NCBI RefSeq assembly: GCF_000986795.1
Contig: NZ_LAYZ01000004.1
Coordinates: 62,001 to 126,000 of the forward strand
Length of the DNA stretch: 64,000 nucleotides
Reading direction: 5' to 3'
Source: Salinicoccus sediminis
Lineage (GTDB): Bacteria > Bacillota > Bacilli > Staphylococcales > Salinicoccaceae
Shown here: in pieces, positions 51,781 to 60,747 of the stretch
Numbering within the stretch: the stretch's first letter is position 1
Layout of the letters: each line of letters starts with the position of its first letter
The notes under the pieces: generated by a model
What the model was told of the DNA's origin: nothing
What the model saw: only the letters and a program-made list of their open reading frames with translations
Databases searched by the model: none
Program-made: the position numbers and the translations under genes

Positions 51781-52305
51781 ATGAACAGAGCAGTATTTTT
51801 GGACCGTGACGGAGTCGTCAACGAAGTTTTGAGCAAAAGAGTAAAATTCGTGAACTCACCCGAAGATTTCCATCTGCTTCCGGGTGTGGGGGAGGCGATA
51901 CGTAAACTGAATGAAAGCGGATGGAAAGTATTCGTCGTGACGAACCAGGGCGGCATCGCCCTCGGATATATGACTGAGGATGAGCTTGGCCGCATCCATG
52001 AGGAGATGGAGCAGCAGCTGTCCGGTTTCGGCGCCCACGTGGATGATATCGCCTATTGTCCGCATATGACCGAGACCGGGTGCCGCTGCCGGAAACCGAA
52101 GCCGGGCATGCTTCTGGAGCTTGCCGACAAGCATGATATCGACCTCTCCCGCAGTTATATGGCCGGCGATCGGGAGCCGGATATCGGTGCGGGGAGGAAC
52201 GCCGGGACAAAAACGGTCTTCATCAGCCACGGCCAGCAACAGAAAGTGGCGGCGGATGAACATTTCCCCGATTTGGCGGCCTTTGCACATTGGGTCGCAG
52301 ACTGA
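51781..52305 (+). CDS. HAD hydrolase, GmhB-like (histidinol-phosphatase/heptose bisphosphatase type)
   Basis: A 174-residue HAD-IIIA phosphatase. Motif I FLDRDGVVNEV at the start, motif II VVTNQGGIALG, the zinc loop CPHMTETGCRCRKPKPGML with a His and three cysteines, and motif IV MAGDREPDIGAGRNAG. Gram-positives do not make LPS heptose, so the substrate is probably another sugar bisphosphate. AAAGGGGG precedes the ATG at 51781; the frame from 51736 has no ribosome site. Confidence 0.9.
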   Translation: MNRAVFLDRDGVVNEVLSKRVKFVNSPEDFHLLPGVGEAIRKLNESGWKVFVVTNQGGIALGYMTEDELGRIHEEMEQQLSGFGAHVDDIAYCPHMTETGCRCRKPKPGMLLELADKHDIDLSRSYMAGDREPDIGAGRNAGTKTVFISHGQQQKVAADEHFPDLAAFAHWVAD

Positions 52306-52310
52306 ACCAG

Positions 52311-52343
52311 AAATGCCCCTCTACATGGAGTAGAAGGGCATTT
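52311..52343. terminator. Bidirectional terminator
   Basis: AAATGCCCCTCTAC / GTAGAAGGGCATTT stem with one mismatch and a 5-base loop. Confidence 0.82.
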
Positions 52344-52374
52344 ATAAAATTCCGGCACGGGTCATGTATTCATA

Positions 52375-53589
52375 TCATTTGAGCATGCCGTGCGGATCGA
52401 TGACGAATTTCTTCGCCACACCGCTGTCGAAATCCTTATAGCCGTCCGGTGCTTCATCCAGACCGATGACTGTGGCATTCACCGCTTTGGCGATCTGCGC
52501 ATTGCCGGAAAGGATGGATTTCATGAGGTCCCTGTTATACTTCATGGCCGGTGTCTGGCCTGTTGTGAAGTGATGTGCTTTTGCCCAGCCCTGGCCGAAC
52601 CGCACTTTCAGTGAACCGGTCTGTGCATCCTTATCAGATGCCCCCGGATCTTCCGTTACATACAGCCCCGGGATCCCGAGGCTGCCGCCTGCCCGTGTCA
52701 CGTCCATGATGGTATTCAGCACAGCCGCCGGCTTTTCTCCGCCATCCTCGCCGTGGCCTGAGGCCTCGAAGCCGACCGCATCGATGGAACTGTCCACTTC
52801 CGGCACGCCGAGAAGCTGTTCAATCTGCTCGCCGAGTCTGTCGTGTTTGGTCAGGTCCACCGTATCACAGCCGAAGCTTTCAGCCTGCTTCAGCCTTTCC
52901 GCCTTCATGTCGCCTACGATCACCCGGGAGGCTCCGAGCAGCTGGGCTGAATGTGCCGCTGCAAGTCCGACCGGTCCTGCACCTGCCACATAGACTGTGG
53001 ATCCGGTTCTGACACCGGCCGTCAGTGCCCCGTGATAGCCTGTCGGGAAAATATCCGACAGCATGGTCAGGTCGAGTATCTTTTCCATGGCCCGTTCCTT
53101 ATCCGGGAACACGAGAAGCTGGAAATCCGCATAGGGCACCATTACATACTCCGACTGGCCGCCGACCCAGCCGCCCATGTCCACATAGCCGTATGCCGCA
53201 CCCGGCCTCTCAGGGTTTACGTTCGTACAGATATGCGTCTTCTGTTCACGGCACATTTCACAGCGTCCACAGGCAATGTTGAACGGGACAGATGCGATAT
53301 CCCCTTTTTTGACAAACTCGACATCGCGTCCGACTTCAATCACTTCACCTGTAATTTCATGGCCGAGCACCAGGCCTTCCGGCGCGGTGGTGCGGCCGCG
53401 CACCATGTGCTGGTCACTGCCGCAAATGTTCGTCGTAATGACTTTGAGTATTACCCCATGTTCACATTTACGCCCGACGTTCGCTTTTGGCACACCCGGG
53501 CCATCCTTCAATACCAGATCCGGGAATTCGATATCCTGGACTTCGACACTGCCGGCTCCTGTATAGACTACACCACGGTTTCCTTCCAT
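52375..53589 (-). CDS. fdhA: Glutathione-independent formaldehyde dehydrogenase
   Basis: A 404-residue zinc alcohol dehydrogenase of the Pseudomonas FdhA type, which oxidises formaldehyde with tightly bound NAD. The catalytic Cys is in TTNICGSDQHMV, followed by GHEITGEVIEVG; structural zinc cysteines are in CGRCEMCREQKTHIC; the Rossmann loop is VYVAGAGPVGLAAA. The insert around YGYVDMGGWVGGQSEYVMVPY is diagnostic of this branch and distinguishes it from ordinary ADH. Downstream of the GlcG-like gene's divergence point it shares the minus strand. Confidence 0.92.
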   Translation of the reverse strand: MEGNRGVVYTGAGSVEVQDIEFPDLVLKDGPGVPKANVGRKCEHGVILKVITTNICGSDQHMVRGRTTAPEGLVLGHEITGEVIEVGRDVEFVKKGDIASVPFNIACGRCEMCREQKTHICTNVNPERPGAAYGYVDMGGWVGGQSEYVMVPYADFQLLVFPDKERAMEKILDLTMLSDIFPTGYHGALTAGVRTGSTVYVAGAGPVGLAAAHSAQLLGASRVIVGDMKAERLKQAESFGCDTVDLTKHDRLGEQIEQLLGVPEVDSSIDAVGFEASGHGEDGGEKPAAVLNTIMDVTRAGGSLGIPGLYVTEDPGASDKDAQTGSLKVRFGQGWAKAHHFTTGQTPAMKYNRDLMKSILSGNAQIAKAVNATVIGLDEAPDGYKDFDSGVAKKFVIDPHGMLK

Positions 53590-53626
53590 ACTGTATCCCT
53601 CCTCGCAGTGTAAACCACTGCTTATT

Positions 53627-54040
53627 TTAAGTTGTCTGGTTAAACGCCTTTACACCCGCTTCTGCAACTTTCACATCGTTTTCAACGCTGCTTCCGCTTA
53701 CACCGACTGCCCCAACGACCTTTCCATCAACTTCCAGCGGGAAGCCGCCGCCAAAGACGACGATGCGCCCCTGGTTTGTCGTGTTCAATCCGTACAGTTC
53801 TGCATTCGGCACTGTAGCCTCTTCAAGGTTCGATGTCGGCATCTTCAGTGCTACTGACGTCCATGCTTTATTCTGCGCTATATCAATGCTTGCCAGCCAT
53901 GCATCATCCATACGGTGTGTGGCGATAAGATTCCCCCCTTCATCCAATACAGAAATCACCATCTGGACCCCGATATTCGAAGCTTCCTCTTCAGCGCCTG
54001 CGATAATCTGCTTTGCTACTTCCAAATTCACTTTGCTCAT
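53627..54040 (-). CDS. GlcG/HbpS family protein (heme-binding-like)
   Basis: A 137-residue protein of the GlcG/HbpS/DUF336 family. GVQMVISVLDEGGNLIATHRMDDA, KAWTSVALKMPT, FGGGFPLEVDGKVVGAVGVSGS are the conserved core. Family members bind heme or cobalamin-type ligands or act as accessory proteins of dehydratases and redox enzymes. Cytoplasmic. AAAGGAG precedes the ATG at 54040; the frame to 54160 is too long. It is transcribed toward the formaldehyde dehydrogenase gene end-to-start with a 37-bp gap, so the two may be co-transcribed. Confidence 0.88.
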   Translation of the reverse strand: MSKVNLEVAKQIIAGAEEEASNIGVQMVISVLDEGGNLIATHRMDDAWLASIDIAQNKAWTSVALKMPTSNLEEATVPNAELYGLNTTNQGRIVVFGGGFPLEVDGKVVGAVGVSGSSVENDVKVAEAGVKAFNQTT

Positions 54041-54228
54041 AAAGAATTCTCCTTTTTGATGAAGTGATGATATTAGAAGCCTCGTCCAGGCTGGATTCCA
54101 TTTCTGCATCTGTATTTGGTGGATCATTGAAACCATGTCTGTGCCCTGTGTTTTTTGCACCGCTTTAAATCCATCATATGCGAGTCGGAATTTTCAGTCA
54201 AATTAAGTGTTCTGTATTCCGTAAAAAA

Positions 54229-54254
54229 AATCAGGCCTTGGAAAAAGCCTGATT
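54229..54254 (-). terminator. Terminator of ABC exporter operon
   Basis: AATCAGGC / GCCTGATT stem with 10-base loop; A8 on the plus strand gives a U8 tail on the minus-strand RNA. Confidence 0.88.
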
Positions 54255-54259
54255 ACTGT

Positions 54260-55288
54260 TTAGATTTTCCGGTATTTTCGGAGGACGAGGATGTTCAGTA
54301 TGACGAAGCCGGCGGAGAAACCGAGAAGGACCAGGAGATTGTCATATATATCCCTCCACCCGTAGCCCCGTACCATTACATCCCTCAGGGACTCTGCTGC
54401 ATAATACAGCGGCGTGAGCGGACCGATCCAGCTCAGGAGGTCTGATATGGTCTCCAGATTGAAGAGGCCCGAGAAGAAGATCTGCGGGATGACGACGATC
54501 GGGATGAACTGGATCATCTGGAACTCGCTGTTTGCGAATGATGATACCAGAATGCCGAGCGTCAGTGCCGTCAGTGCCAGAAGGAGTGTAATGGCAAGCA
54601 CTGCTGTGAAACTTCCGGCCATCATCATATCGAGGATGTATATGCTGTACCATGCTATGATGGCCGACTGCAGTACGGTCACAAGGGCAAAGCCGAGCAG
54701 ATATCCCATTACAATCTCCCATTTCCTGATCGGGGTCGACAGGAGCCGTTCCAATGTACCGGTCGTTCGTTCCCTGATGAAAGAGACGCCGGAGACCAGA
54801 AAGACGAACAGGAAGACGAAAAAGCCGAGAAGCACCGGGCCGTAGTAATCGAAAATCCCTATATCCTCCGAACCGTGCAGATACTCGATCTCAAGGTTTG
54901 CGGCGTGGCTGTTTTCCTGAAGTGCGGACAGGGTCGACTGCATCCACCGGATGATTTCGCTGTTCACCGAAGGATCGCTGCCTTCCAGAAAGACAAGTGG
55001 GCTGCCGTCTTCGAACTGGACATATGCGTCAAGGCTGCCGGAGACGACACCGTGGTACGCTTCGACCTGATTATCGTATACCGTCACTTCGGCATCGGAT
55101 TCCTCCATCTGCTCCGCCGCCTGCTCCGGCACATTCACCAGCCCGATCTCAGGAACATACTCCTCCCCGTCGAAAACAAGGTAAAGCATCGTCAGCACGA
55201 GGATAGGTGCGAATATGATCAGAGCCAATGTCCGTTTATCGCGGATCAGCTGCTGCAGAATCCTTTTTGACAGGGCGAATACCCTCAT
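54260..55288 (-). CDS. ABC-2 type transporter permease
   Basis: A 342-residue permease with one N-terminal TM, a roughly 130-residue extracytoplasmic domain, then five TMs. SFIRERTTGTLERLLSTPIRKWEIVMGY is the ABC-2 coupling region and YYAAESLRDVMVRGY lies before the last helix. YhgE/YvfS/LnrN-like exporters have this layout. GGGGGG precedes the ATG at 55288, one base after the ATPase stop. Substrate unknown; drugs or membrane-active compounds are plausible. Confidence 0.88.
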   Translation of the reverse strand: MRVFALSKRILQQLIRDKRTLALIIFAPILVLTMLYLVFDGEEYVPEIGLVNVPEQAAEQMEESDAEVTVYDNQVEAYHGVVSGSLDAYVQFEDGSPLVFLEGSDPSVNSEIIRWMQSTLSALQENSHAANLEIEYLHGSEDIGIFDYYGPVLLGFFVFLFVFLVSGVSFIRERTTGTLERLLSTPIRKWEIVMGYLLGFALVTVLQSAIIAWYSIYILDMMMAGSFTAVLAITLLLALTALTLGILVSSFANSEFQMIQFIPIVVIPQIFFSGLFNLETISDLLSWIGPLTPLYYAAESLRDVMVRGYGWRDIYDNLLVLLGFSAGFVILNILVLRKYRKI

Positions 55289-55289
55289 C

Positions 55290-56015
55290 TCAATCCCCCC
55301 CATACACGAGGAATGCCTCTTCCAGCGTTCCTGTCCCCGTGTCTTTTTTCAATCGGCCGGGCGTACCGGCAGCGACGATCTCCCCTCTCTGCATCATGGC
55401 AAGCCTTGAGCACTTTGCCGCTTCGTCCATCACGTGGGTCGTTATTATTATCGTCGTGCCCGCCCTGTTCAGTTCATAGAAAAAGTCCCATATGCTCCTG
55501 CGCAGCACCGGGTCGATGCCGACAGTCGGTTCGTCGAGGAGCAGCATCTCGGGCTCATGAAGCAGTGCAATGACCAGGGACAGCCGCCGTTTCATCCCGC
55601 CGGAAAATTTGGCTGTCTTCACATTCAGGCGGTCGGAAAGATCCATCAGCGCGATCAGTTCGTTTATGCGCTCCTTCCGGCGTTTTCCCTCAATCCCGTA
55701 CAGGCTTGCAAAGAACTCCAGGTTCTCAAGGGCGGACAGATCTTCATACAATGCATCCGCCTGGGCCATATAACCGATTCGCTTCATCAGCTTCAGGTCG
55801 GGCATCTTCTCCCCGAACACGCGGGTTTCACCCTCTGTGGGCGTGTCGAGCCCCGCAAGCGCCCTGACCAGCGTGGTTTTTCCGGCACCGGAGGGCCCCA
55901 GAAGACCGAAAATCTCCCCTTTTGCGATTTCCAGGTCGATATTTTTCAGCACTTCATTGCGGCCGAAACTTTTCGAAACACTGCGGGCCGACACACTCGG
56001 TTCCGATGTTGCCAT
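55290..56015 (-). CDS. ABC transporter ATP-binding protein
   Basis: A 241-residue ATPase with Walker A GPSGAGKTTLVRAL, Q-loop IGYMAQADALYEDL, signature FSGGMKRRLSLVIALLH, Walker B MLLLDEPTVGIDP and H-loop IITTHVMDEAA. It pairs with the permease immediately downstream. It lies 75 bp after desR on the same strand; in Bacillus a similar exporter is adjacent to another NarL-type two-component pair, so joint control with DesKR is possible but unproven. Confidence 0.9.
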   Translation of the reverse strand: MATSEPSVSARSVSKSFGRNEVLKNIDLEIAKGEIFGLLGPSGAGKTTLVRALAGLDTPTEGETRVFGEKMPDLKLMKRIGYMAQADALYEDLSALENLEFFASLYGIEGKRRKERINELIALMDLSDRLNVKTAKFSGGMKRRLSLVIALLHEPEMLLLDEPTVGIDPVLRRSIWDFFYELNRAGTTIIITTHVMDEAAKCSRLAMMQRGEIVAAGTPGRLKKDTGTGTLEEAFLVYGGD

Positions 56016-56090
56016 ATAACCACCTCATCCCCATTATAGCAATATATGCTGGTGTTTTTACACAAAGCCACCCGCATCTTCAGCCTTCAT

Positions 56091-56696
56091 TCATTTCAGC
56101 CATCCCTTGTCCCGGGCTTTTGTTATCGCTTCGATCCTGTTGTCCACTTCAAGTTTATCCAAAATGATGGACACATAGTTCCTGACGGTACCGTCCGACA
56201 GGTGCAGCTCCCTCGCAATCGCCTTCGTCTTCCCACCCTCTGCAAGCAGCTGTATGATTTCCATCTCCCGGAGGGTGAGGGGGTTCCGGGATTCAAAGAC
56301 GACATCTATCAGTTCCGGTGAATAGACGCGTTTGCCTGCCATGATCTGGCGTATTGAATTCGCTAGGGTTTCACTCGGGCTGTCTTTCAACAAATACCCG
56401 CTCACATCCGCCTTCTTGGCTCTTTCGAAATAACCCGGACGCGCAAATGTGGTGAGTATTATCACTTTGCAGTCTTCACCCTTGAGCGCTTCAGCTGCGT
56501 CAAGTCCCGTCATCACCGGCATTTCTATATCCATCAGGCAGATATCCGGTGAAACATCACGGACCAGCCCGAGTGCTTCCCTGCCGTTTGATGCCTTGCC
56601 GGCAACTTCGATGTCCTCTTCCATGTCGAGGAGCGCCCCGAGTGCGCCGAGCAGCATATTCTGGTCTTCGGCGATTACAATCCTGATCACATTCAT
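56091..56696 (-). CDS. desR: Response regulator DesR
   Basis: A 201-residue NarL/FixJ-type regulator. Receiver: IAEDQNMLLGALGALLDMEE at the start, phospho-Asp in CLMDIEMPVMTGLDAAE, and TTFARPGYFERA. LuxR HTH: NPLTLREMEIIQLLAEGG through DGTVRNYVSIILDKLEVDNR. These segments match Bacillus subtilis DesR closely as I recall it. Phosphorylated DesR activates the desaturase gene des when the membrane stiffens in the cold. Overlaps desK by four bases. Confidence 0.9.
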   Translation of the reverse strand: MNVIRIVIAEDQNMLLGALGALLDMEEDIEVAGKASNGREALGLVRDVSPDICLMDIEMPVMTGLDAAEALKGEDCKVIILTTFARPGYFERAKKADVSGYLLKDSPSETLANSIRQIMAGKRVYSPELIDVVFESRNPLTLREMEIIQLLAEGGKTKAIARELHLSDGTVRNYVSIILDKLEVDNRIEAITKARDKGWLK

Positions 56697-57814
56697 CCCT
56701 CCTCAATCTGCCTCAAAACTTTGGGTACTGTTATATTGACTTCAAATCCATTTTCAGAGCTGAATATCCGGCACTCCCCATTTACAAATGTCAGGCGTTC
56801 TCTCATGCCCTGCAGTCCATTGCCGAAATCGACTTCGGGAGAAGCACTCCCGTCATCCGTGATTTTCAGGAATATATCCCTGTCCGATTCGGTCAGGGTG
56901 ATGAGGCAGCGGCGGGCATTGCTGTGTTTCGCTACATTGGTCACCGCTTCTTTCAGGCTCATGCTGAGTACACTCTCCGTCAGCATGGGGATTTCGTCCG
57001 GGTCCGCCCCGTTATGGATCTCATGACTGATGCCTGCTGCATCAAGCAGCATCGTGACGTGGGAGAGTTCATCCCTCAGACTTGCATTTTTCATGTCACT
57101 GATCATCTCGCGCACTTCTTTAAGCGCGTGTCTCGCGGTATCCTGTATATCCTGAAGTTCCTCTTTGGCTTTGGCCGGTTCCCTGTCGATCAGTTTCTGG
57201 GACAGCTCCGCCTTCAGACCGACCATCGACAGTTTCTGCCCGAGCGTATCATGGAGGTCACGCGCAATCCTGTGCCGTTCTTCCACGATGGCAAGTTCAG
57301 CTATCCTCTGGTTGGCATCCTCAAGCTTCACTTCCAGCTCTTCCTGCTTGAGTCTGTTGTATTTATTCAGAGGGATCAGTATGACGCCCAGTATCGTCAT
57401 GACCAGAAACGGGAGGTGGCTCAGGAATAGTACATAATTTATGAAAAACGCAAATATGATGGCGGCCACCGTCAGCACCAGATGGATGACATACATGGAG
57501 ATGAATCCCGCCTTGCTTCTTATATTACCCACATAGAAGGCGATGAACAGTGCAAAATATACATATCCGAACAGTACGGTCATCGCAATATTGATTATGA
57601 ACTGGAGGCTGATTCCGATATATACCAGCGCGCCCCTGGAATTGAATGTCAGCCAGTAGACCGCAAAGAAGAGTATCGTTATGACAACGCCCACACCGAT
57701 TTCCCAGGGGGAGATGGAACGGAATATGAAATAGAATGGAAGCACGCAGAAGATGATCCATATGTACAGGCTCAGCCCTGTGTTCTTCGGAAAAATATGA
57801 TACCAGTCACGCAT
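56693..57814 (-). CDS. desK: Membrane thermosensor histidine kinase DesK
   Basis: A 373-residue kinase with four or five TM helices in the first 150 residues; the first contains YIWIIFCVLPFYFIFRS, very like Bacillus DesK. The coiled linker KLEDANQRIAELAIVEERHR leads to HisKA_3 with phospho-His in RIARDLHDTLGQKLSMVGLK, then HATPase_c (LKEAVTNVAKHSNA, GNGLQGMRERL). DesK measures bilayer thickness and switches between kinase and phosphatase. It lies directly downstream of des, as in B. subtilis. Confidence 0.92.
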   Translation of the reverse strand: MRDWYHIFPKNTGLSLYIWIIFCVLPFYFIFRSISPWEIGVGVVITILFFAVYWLTFNSRGALVYIGISLQFIINIAMTVLFGYVYFALFIAFYVGNIRSKAGFISMYVIHLVLTVAAIIFAFFINYVLFLSHLPFLVMTILGVILIPLNKYNRLKQEELEVKLEDANQRIAELAIVEERHRIARDLHDTLGQKLSMVGLKAELSQKLIDREPAKAKEELQDIQDTARHALKEVREMISDMKNASLRDELSHVTMLLDAAGISHEIHNGADPDEIPMLTESVLSMSLKEAVTNVAKHSNARRCLITLTESDRDIFLKITDDGSASPEVDFGNGLQGMRERLTFVNGECRIFSSENGFEVNITVPKVLRQIEEG

Positions 57815-57885
57815 CGGTTCTCCCCCTTCCGGTTCTTTTGCTTCATTGTATCAGTTTCACATACACCAGAGTATCAATAGGCAAA

Positions 57886-57914
57886 AATATCCCCCTGAAG
57901 AACAGGGGGATATT
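57886..57914 (-). terminator. Hairpin between des and desK
   Basis: AATATCCCCCTG / CAGGGGGATATT with AAGAA loop and T-rich tail on the minus strand (TTTTTGCC). It would reduce readthrough from des into desKR. Confidence 0.82.
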
Positions 57915-57922
57915 GATTATCG

Positions 57923-58951
57923 TTAATGTGTTGTCGGCCGTTGGCTGATATTGGTCTTCAGACGCTTTCTCATATCCCTAAAGCCGACGAAGGTTTTGTT
58001 CTCTTCATCATACAGGCGGAATTTTATGGATTCGAGGCTCGTTTTCAAAGTGATCGTCGTCGCCTTATGGAGCGGCGGCGTGTTTTCATGCGCCTTTTCC
58101 AGGTGATAGTTCGGCACGCGCGGTGCGAGATGGTGCACATGATGATAGCCGATATTCCCCGTCATCCATTCCAGCCATTTGGGCAGTTTGTAATAGGAAC
58201 TTCCGTCGACTGCAGCTTTTACGAAATCCCATTCCGATTCGTTTTCAAAATAGGAATCTTCAAACTGGTGCTGCACATAGAAGAGCCAGATTCCGAGCGC
58301 CCCAGCGATATAGATGACCGGCAGCTGGACAAGCAGTATGACATGCCAGCCGAGTGTGAATCCGATGAGACAGTATGCTGAAACAAGTATCGCATTGATG
58401 AGATACGTGTTCAGACGCTCTTTTCGTTTCGGCCCCTTTCGGTTGAAGCGGTTGGAATACAGGAACAGAAGGAAGGGGCCCAGCCCGAACATGATAAGCG
58501 GATTGCGGTAGAGGCGGTACTTCAGCCGCTCCCATTTATCCGCCTTCTCATATTCCTTCACCGTCATCACCCATATGTCGCCGATACCGCGCTTATCGAG
58601 ATTGCCGCTTGTGGCGTGATGAATCGAATGCTCGCGTTTCCATTTCTCGTAGGCGAAATGTGTAATTACGCCTGTGAATGTGCCGAAAAAGTCATTGAGC
58701 TTTTTATTCCTGAAAAATGAACCGTGTGTGCAGTCATGGAAAATGATGAACGAACGGATCATGAAACCGGCCGTGATTACGCTGAACGGCAGGCTCAGCC
58801 AGAATGAAATGCTCAATGTCTGATATGCCAAAAACCAGAATACAAAGAATGGAAGTATCGTATTCAATAGCTGTATGATGCTCGCCCGCGTCTCGGCGTT
58901 TGCATAGGGCATCACAGATTTCCTGAGCTGCGCCTGTTTTTCTCTGGTCAT
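57923..58951 (-). CDS. des: Acyl-lipid fatty acid desaturase Des
   Basis: A 342-residue membrane di-iron desaturase that puts a cis double bond into phospholipid acyl chains. The three histidine boxes are HDCTH (about 73), HSIHH (about 109) and HHVHH near 278, with TM pairs between them. The context des-desK-desR and the promoter with two inverted repeats support cold-regulated membrane fluidity control. AAGAGGG precedes the ATG. Confidence 0.95.
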   Translation of the reverse strand: MTREKQAQLRKSVMPYANAETRASIIQLLNTILPFFVFWFLAYQTLSISFWLSLPFSVITAGFMIRSFIIFHDCTHGSFFRNKKLNDFFGTFTGVITHFAYEKWKREHSIHHATSGNLDKRGIGDIWVMTVKEYEKADKWERLKYRLYRNPLIMFGLGPFLLFLYSNRFNRKGPKRKERLNTYLINAILVSAYCLIGFTLGWHVILLVQLPVIYIAGALGIWLFYVQHQFEDSYFENESEWDFVKAAVDGSSYYKLPKWLEWMTGNIGYHHVHHLAPRVPNYHLEKAHENTPPLHKATTITLKTSLESIKFRLYDEENKTFVGFRDMRKRLKTNISQRPTTH

Positions 58952-59012
58952 AATGCTTCCCTCTTCCCGTTATTTTATCAATATATATTATGACGGCTGA
59001 GGGCGGGGCATA

Positions 59013-59052
59013 ACAGATGAATCTGTCAGCATTATGACATGACATTTGTCAT
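59013..59052. promoter_or_regulatory. Probable DesR operator: two inverted repeats
   Basis: ATGACATTTGTCAT (59039-59052) is a perfect dyad with a 2-bp centre, with an extra ATGAC half-site next to it (59034). ACAGATGAATCTGT (59013-59026) is a second perfect dyad; their centres are 26 bp apart. They lie about 60-100 bp before the des start, upstream of the -10 region, as expected for an activator. Confidence 0.6.
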
Positions 59053-59086
59053 ATCCGGGAGTTCATTTATCCAATTAGTGTAAAAA

Positions 59087-59866
59087 TCAGCTGCCGATCT
59101 TCACGTTCTTGTAGATGCGCTCGAGCGTACCGCACACGCTCAGTGCAGCAAGATAGCTTGTCTTCGGGTTGTCCGGCAGCGGATTGTTCCTGAAGGTGAA
59201 TTCAGCCTCACCGAAATCCCCTGTCACTTTCACATCATGGACGTTCCTGTCGATTTCCGGGTCGGCGATGATGGTGACATCCGTATCTTTCATGCCGACG
59301 CCTGCAAAAGCAAGGATGATGGAGATATTCATGCTTTTCGGATATTTATCAATCGCTTCAGCCGCATTGCCTTCAAACACCACTTTTTCCCGGCCGAGAT
59401 TCTCATCAGTCAGGGAGCCGGCCGGTTTGCGTGTTTCAAGGGAGACGCCGTCAAGTTTCCCGAATGTCTGTGCATTCTGCAGCAGGTCCAGCCCACCGAT
59501 TGCTCCTGACGGCAGATGGAGTGCATGATCATATTCATTCGCGTTCCGGGTGACATCCGCCACCAGATCCTCATCCGCGAGTGCACCAGTGCTGATCAGC
59601 AGTACATCCTTCTCTTTGATGATTCCGGGCAGCAGCTCTTTGGCCGCTTCCACCGTCGACGCTTCAACCACGATATCGATACCGGATGACAGGAATTCCC
59701 CGGTCCCGGTGAAAAGCTCCACTCCGTAGTCAGATTCCAGTGACGCATACTTTTCCCTGTTCCTCACCAGCACACTCGTGACCTTCAGGCTTTCATGGGC
59801 ACTTTCGTTGATCTCATCCAGCAGAAATTTTCCGATTGCACCTGCACCGATCAAACCAATATTCAT
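59087..59866 (-). CDS. L-aspartate dehydrogenase-like protein (NadX/DUF108)
   Basis: A 259-residue NAD(P)-dependent enzyme of the aspartate dehydrogenase family. NIGLIGAGAIGKFLLDEIN at the start binds cofactor, VVEASTVEAAKELLP follows, and LPSGAIGGLDLL, plus the C-terminal NPLPDNPKTSYLAALSV, are diagnostic. NadX makes iminoaspartate for NAD synthesis, but related proteins act on other amino acids, and no nadA or nadC is adjacent. AAGGAG precedes the ATG at 59866. Confidence 0.85.
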   Translation of the reverse strand: MNIGLIGAGAIGKFLLDEINESAHESLKVTSVLVRNREKYASLESDYGVELFTGTGEFLSSGIDIVVEASTVEAAKELLPGIIKEKDVLLISTGALADEDLVADVTRNANEYDHALHLPSGAIGGLDLLQNAQTFGKLDGVSLETRKPAGSLTDENLGREKVVFEGNAAEAIDKYPKSMNISIILAFAGVGMKDTDVTIIADPEIDRNVHDVKVTGDFGEAEFTFRNNPLPDNPKTSYLAALSVCGTLERIYKNVKIGS

Positions 59867-59951
59867 ATAACAGTCTCCTTCCTTAATGTCCAAACCATAA
59901 TAGTATCCTGTACCCTGACTGGATGCCTGTATACACATCGGATATAAAAAA

Positions 59952-59976
59952 GCGTTACGGCACAGTGCCGTAACGC
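59952..59976 (-). terminator. Terminator of dedA gene
   Basis: Symmetric stem GCGTTACGG / CCGTAACGC with loop CACAGTG and an A6 run that yields U6 on the minus-strand RNA. Confidence 0.88.
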
Positions 59977-59985
59977 CTCCAGAGG

Positions 59986-60600
59986 CTATTTTTTTGCCAT
60001 GACCCTGCGCTTTATGAAGAGCACCGCCAGTATGATGACGGCGAGCGCCAGAACGGCATAGACGATATTCGAGTAGATGTCCATGTATCCGACGATGCTG
60101 TCCCACGATTCACCGACCGAGGCGCCGATGACGACCAGCACCGTATTCCAGATGATCGTCCCGAGGGTCGTAAGACCCAGAAACAGCCACATATTCATGT
60201 GCGACATGCCCGCCGGCAATGAAATCAGGCTCCTGATAAGCGGGATGAAGCGGCAGAAAAATACCGTCCATGCGCCGTATTTCTCAAACCAGCCGTTCGC
60301 ATTATGAACATCTTTCTTCTCGACGCGGAGGAGTTTTCCGTATTTCTCCACGATGCGCTCGATTCTCTCCACACTGAGCAAACGCCCCACATGATAAAGG
60401 ACGATCGCCCCGCCGACGGAACCGAGCGTCGAGGAGGCCACCACGCCAAAAATATTCATCGAACTTTTCGTTGTCATGAATCCCCCGAATGTCAGAATCA
60501 CTTCCGACGGAATTGGAGGAAAGAGATTCTCCACCATTATCAGAAGGAATATGCCCATGTATCCAAACTGTTCCATGAAATCCGTAATCCAAGTTTCCAT
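59986..60600 (-). CDS. DedA family membrane protein
   Basis: A 204-residue DedA/VTT-domain protein, a family that flips or recycles undecaprenyl phosphate and other lipids. Conserved parts: LFPPIPSEVILTFGGFM with the buried Glu, VGGAIVLYHVGRLLS, WTVFFCRFIPLIRSLISLPAGMS with the essential Arg residues, and GTIIWNTVLVVIGASVGESW. Four or five membrane segments including re-entrant helices. Single gene. Confidence 0.92.
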   Translation of the reverse strand: METWITDFMEQFGYMGIFLLIMVENLFPPIPSEVILTFGGFMTTKSSMNIFGVVASSTLGSVGGAIVLYHVGRLLSVERIERIVEKYGKLLRVEKKDVHNANGWFEKYGAWTVFFCRFIPLIRSLISLPAGMSHMNMWLFLGLTTLGTIIWNTVLVVIGASVGESWDSIVGYMDIYSNIVYAVLALAVIILAVLFIKRRVMAKK

Positions 60601-60747
60601 TCATTTCACCTTTCCGAATTGCCTTCGTCCGACACAGGTTTTTCAGTATTTAATATAATACTATATATCTGCTCAAAATCATACGAATATCCGTCCGGGT
60701 TTTTCATGTTATATTAGACAGTGACAACAAGTAAAAGTGGTGACAAA

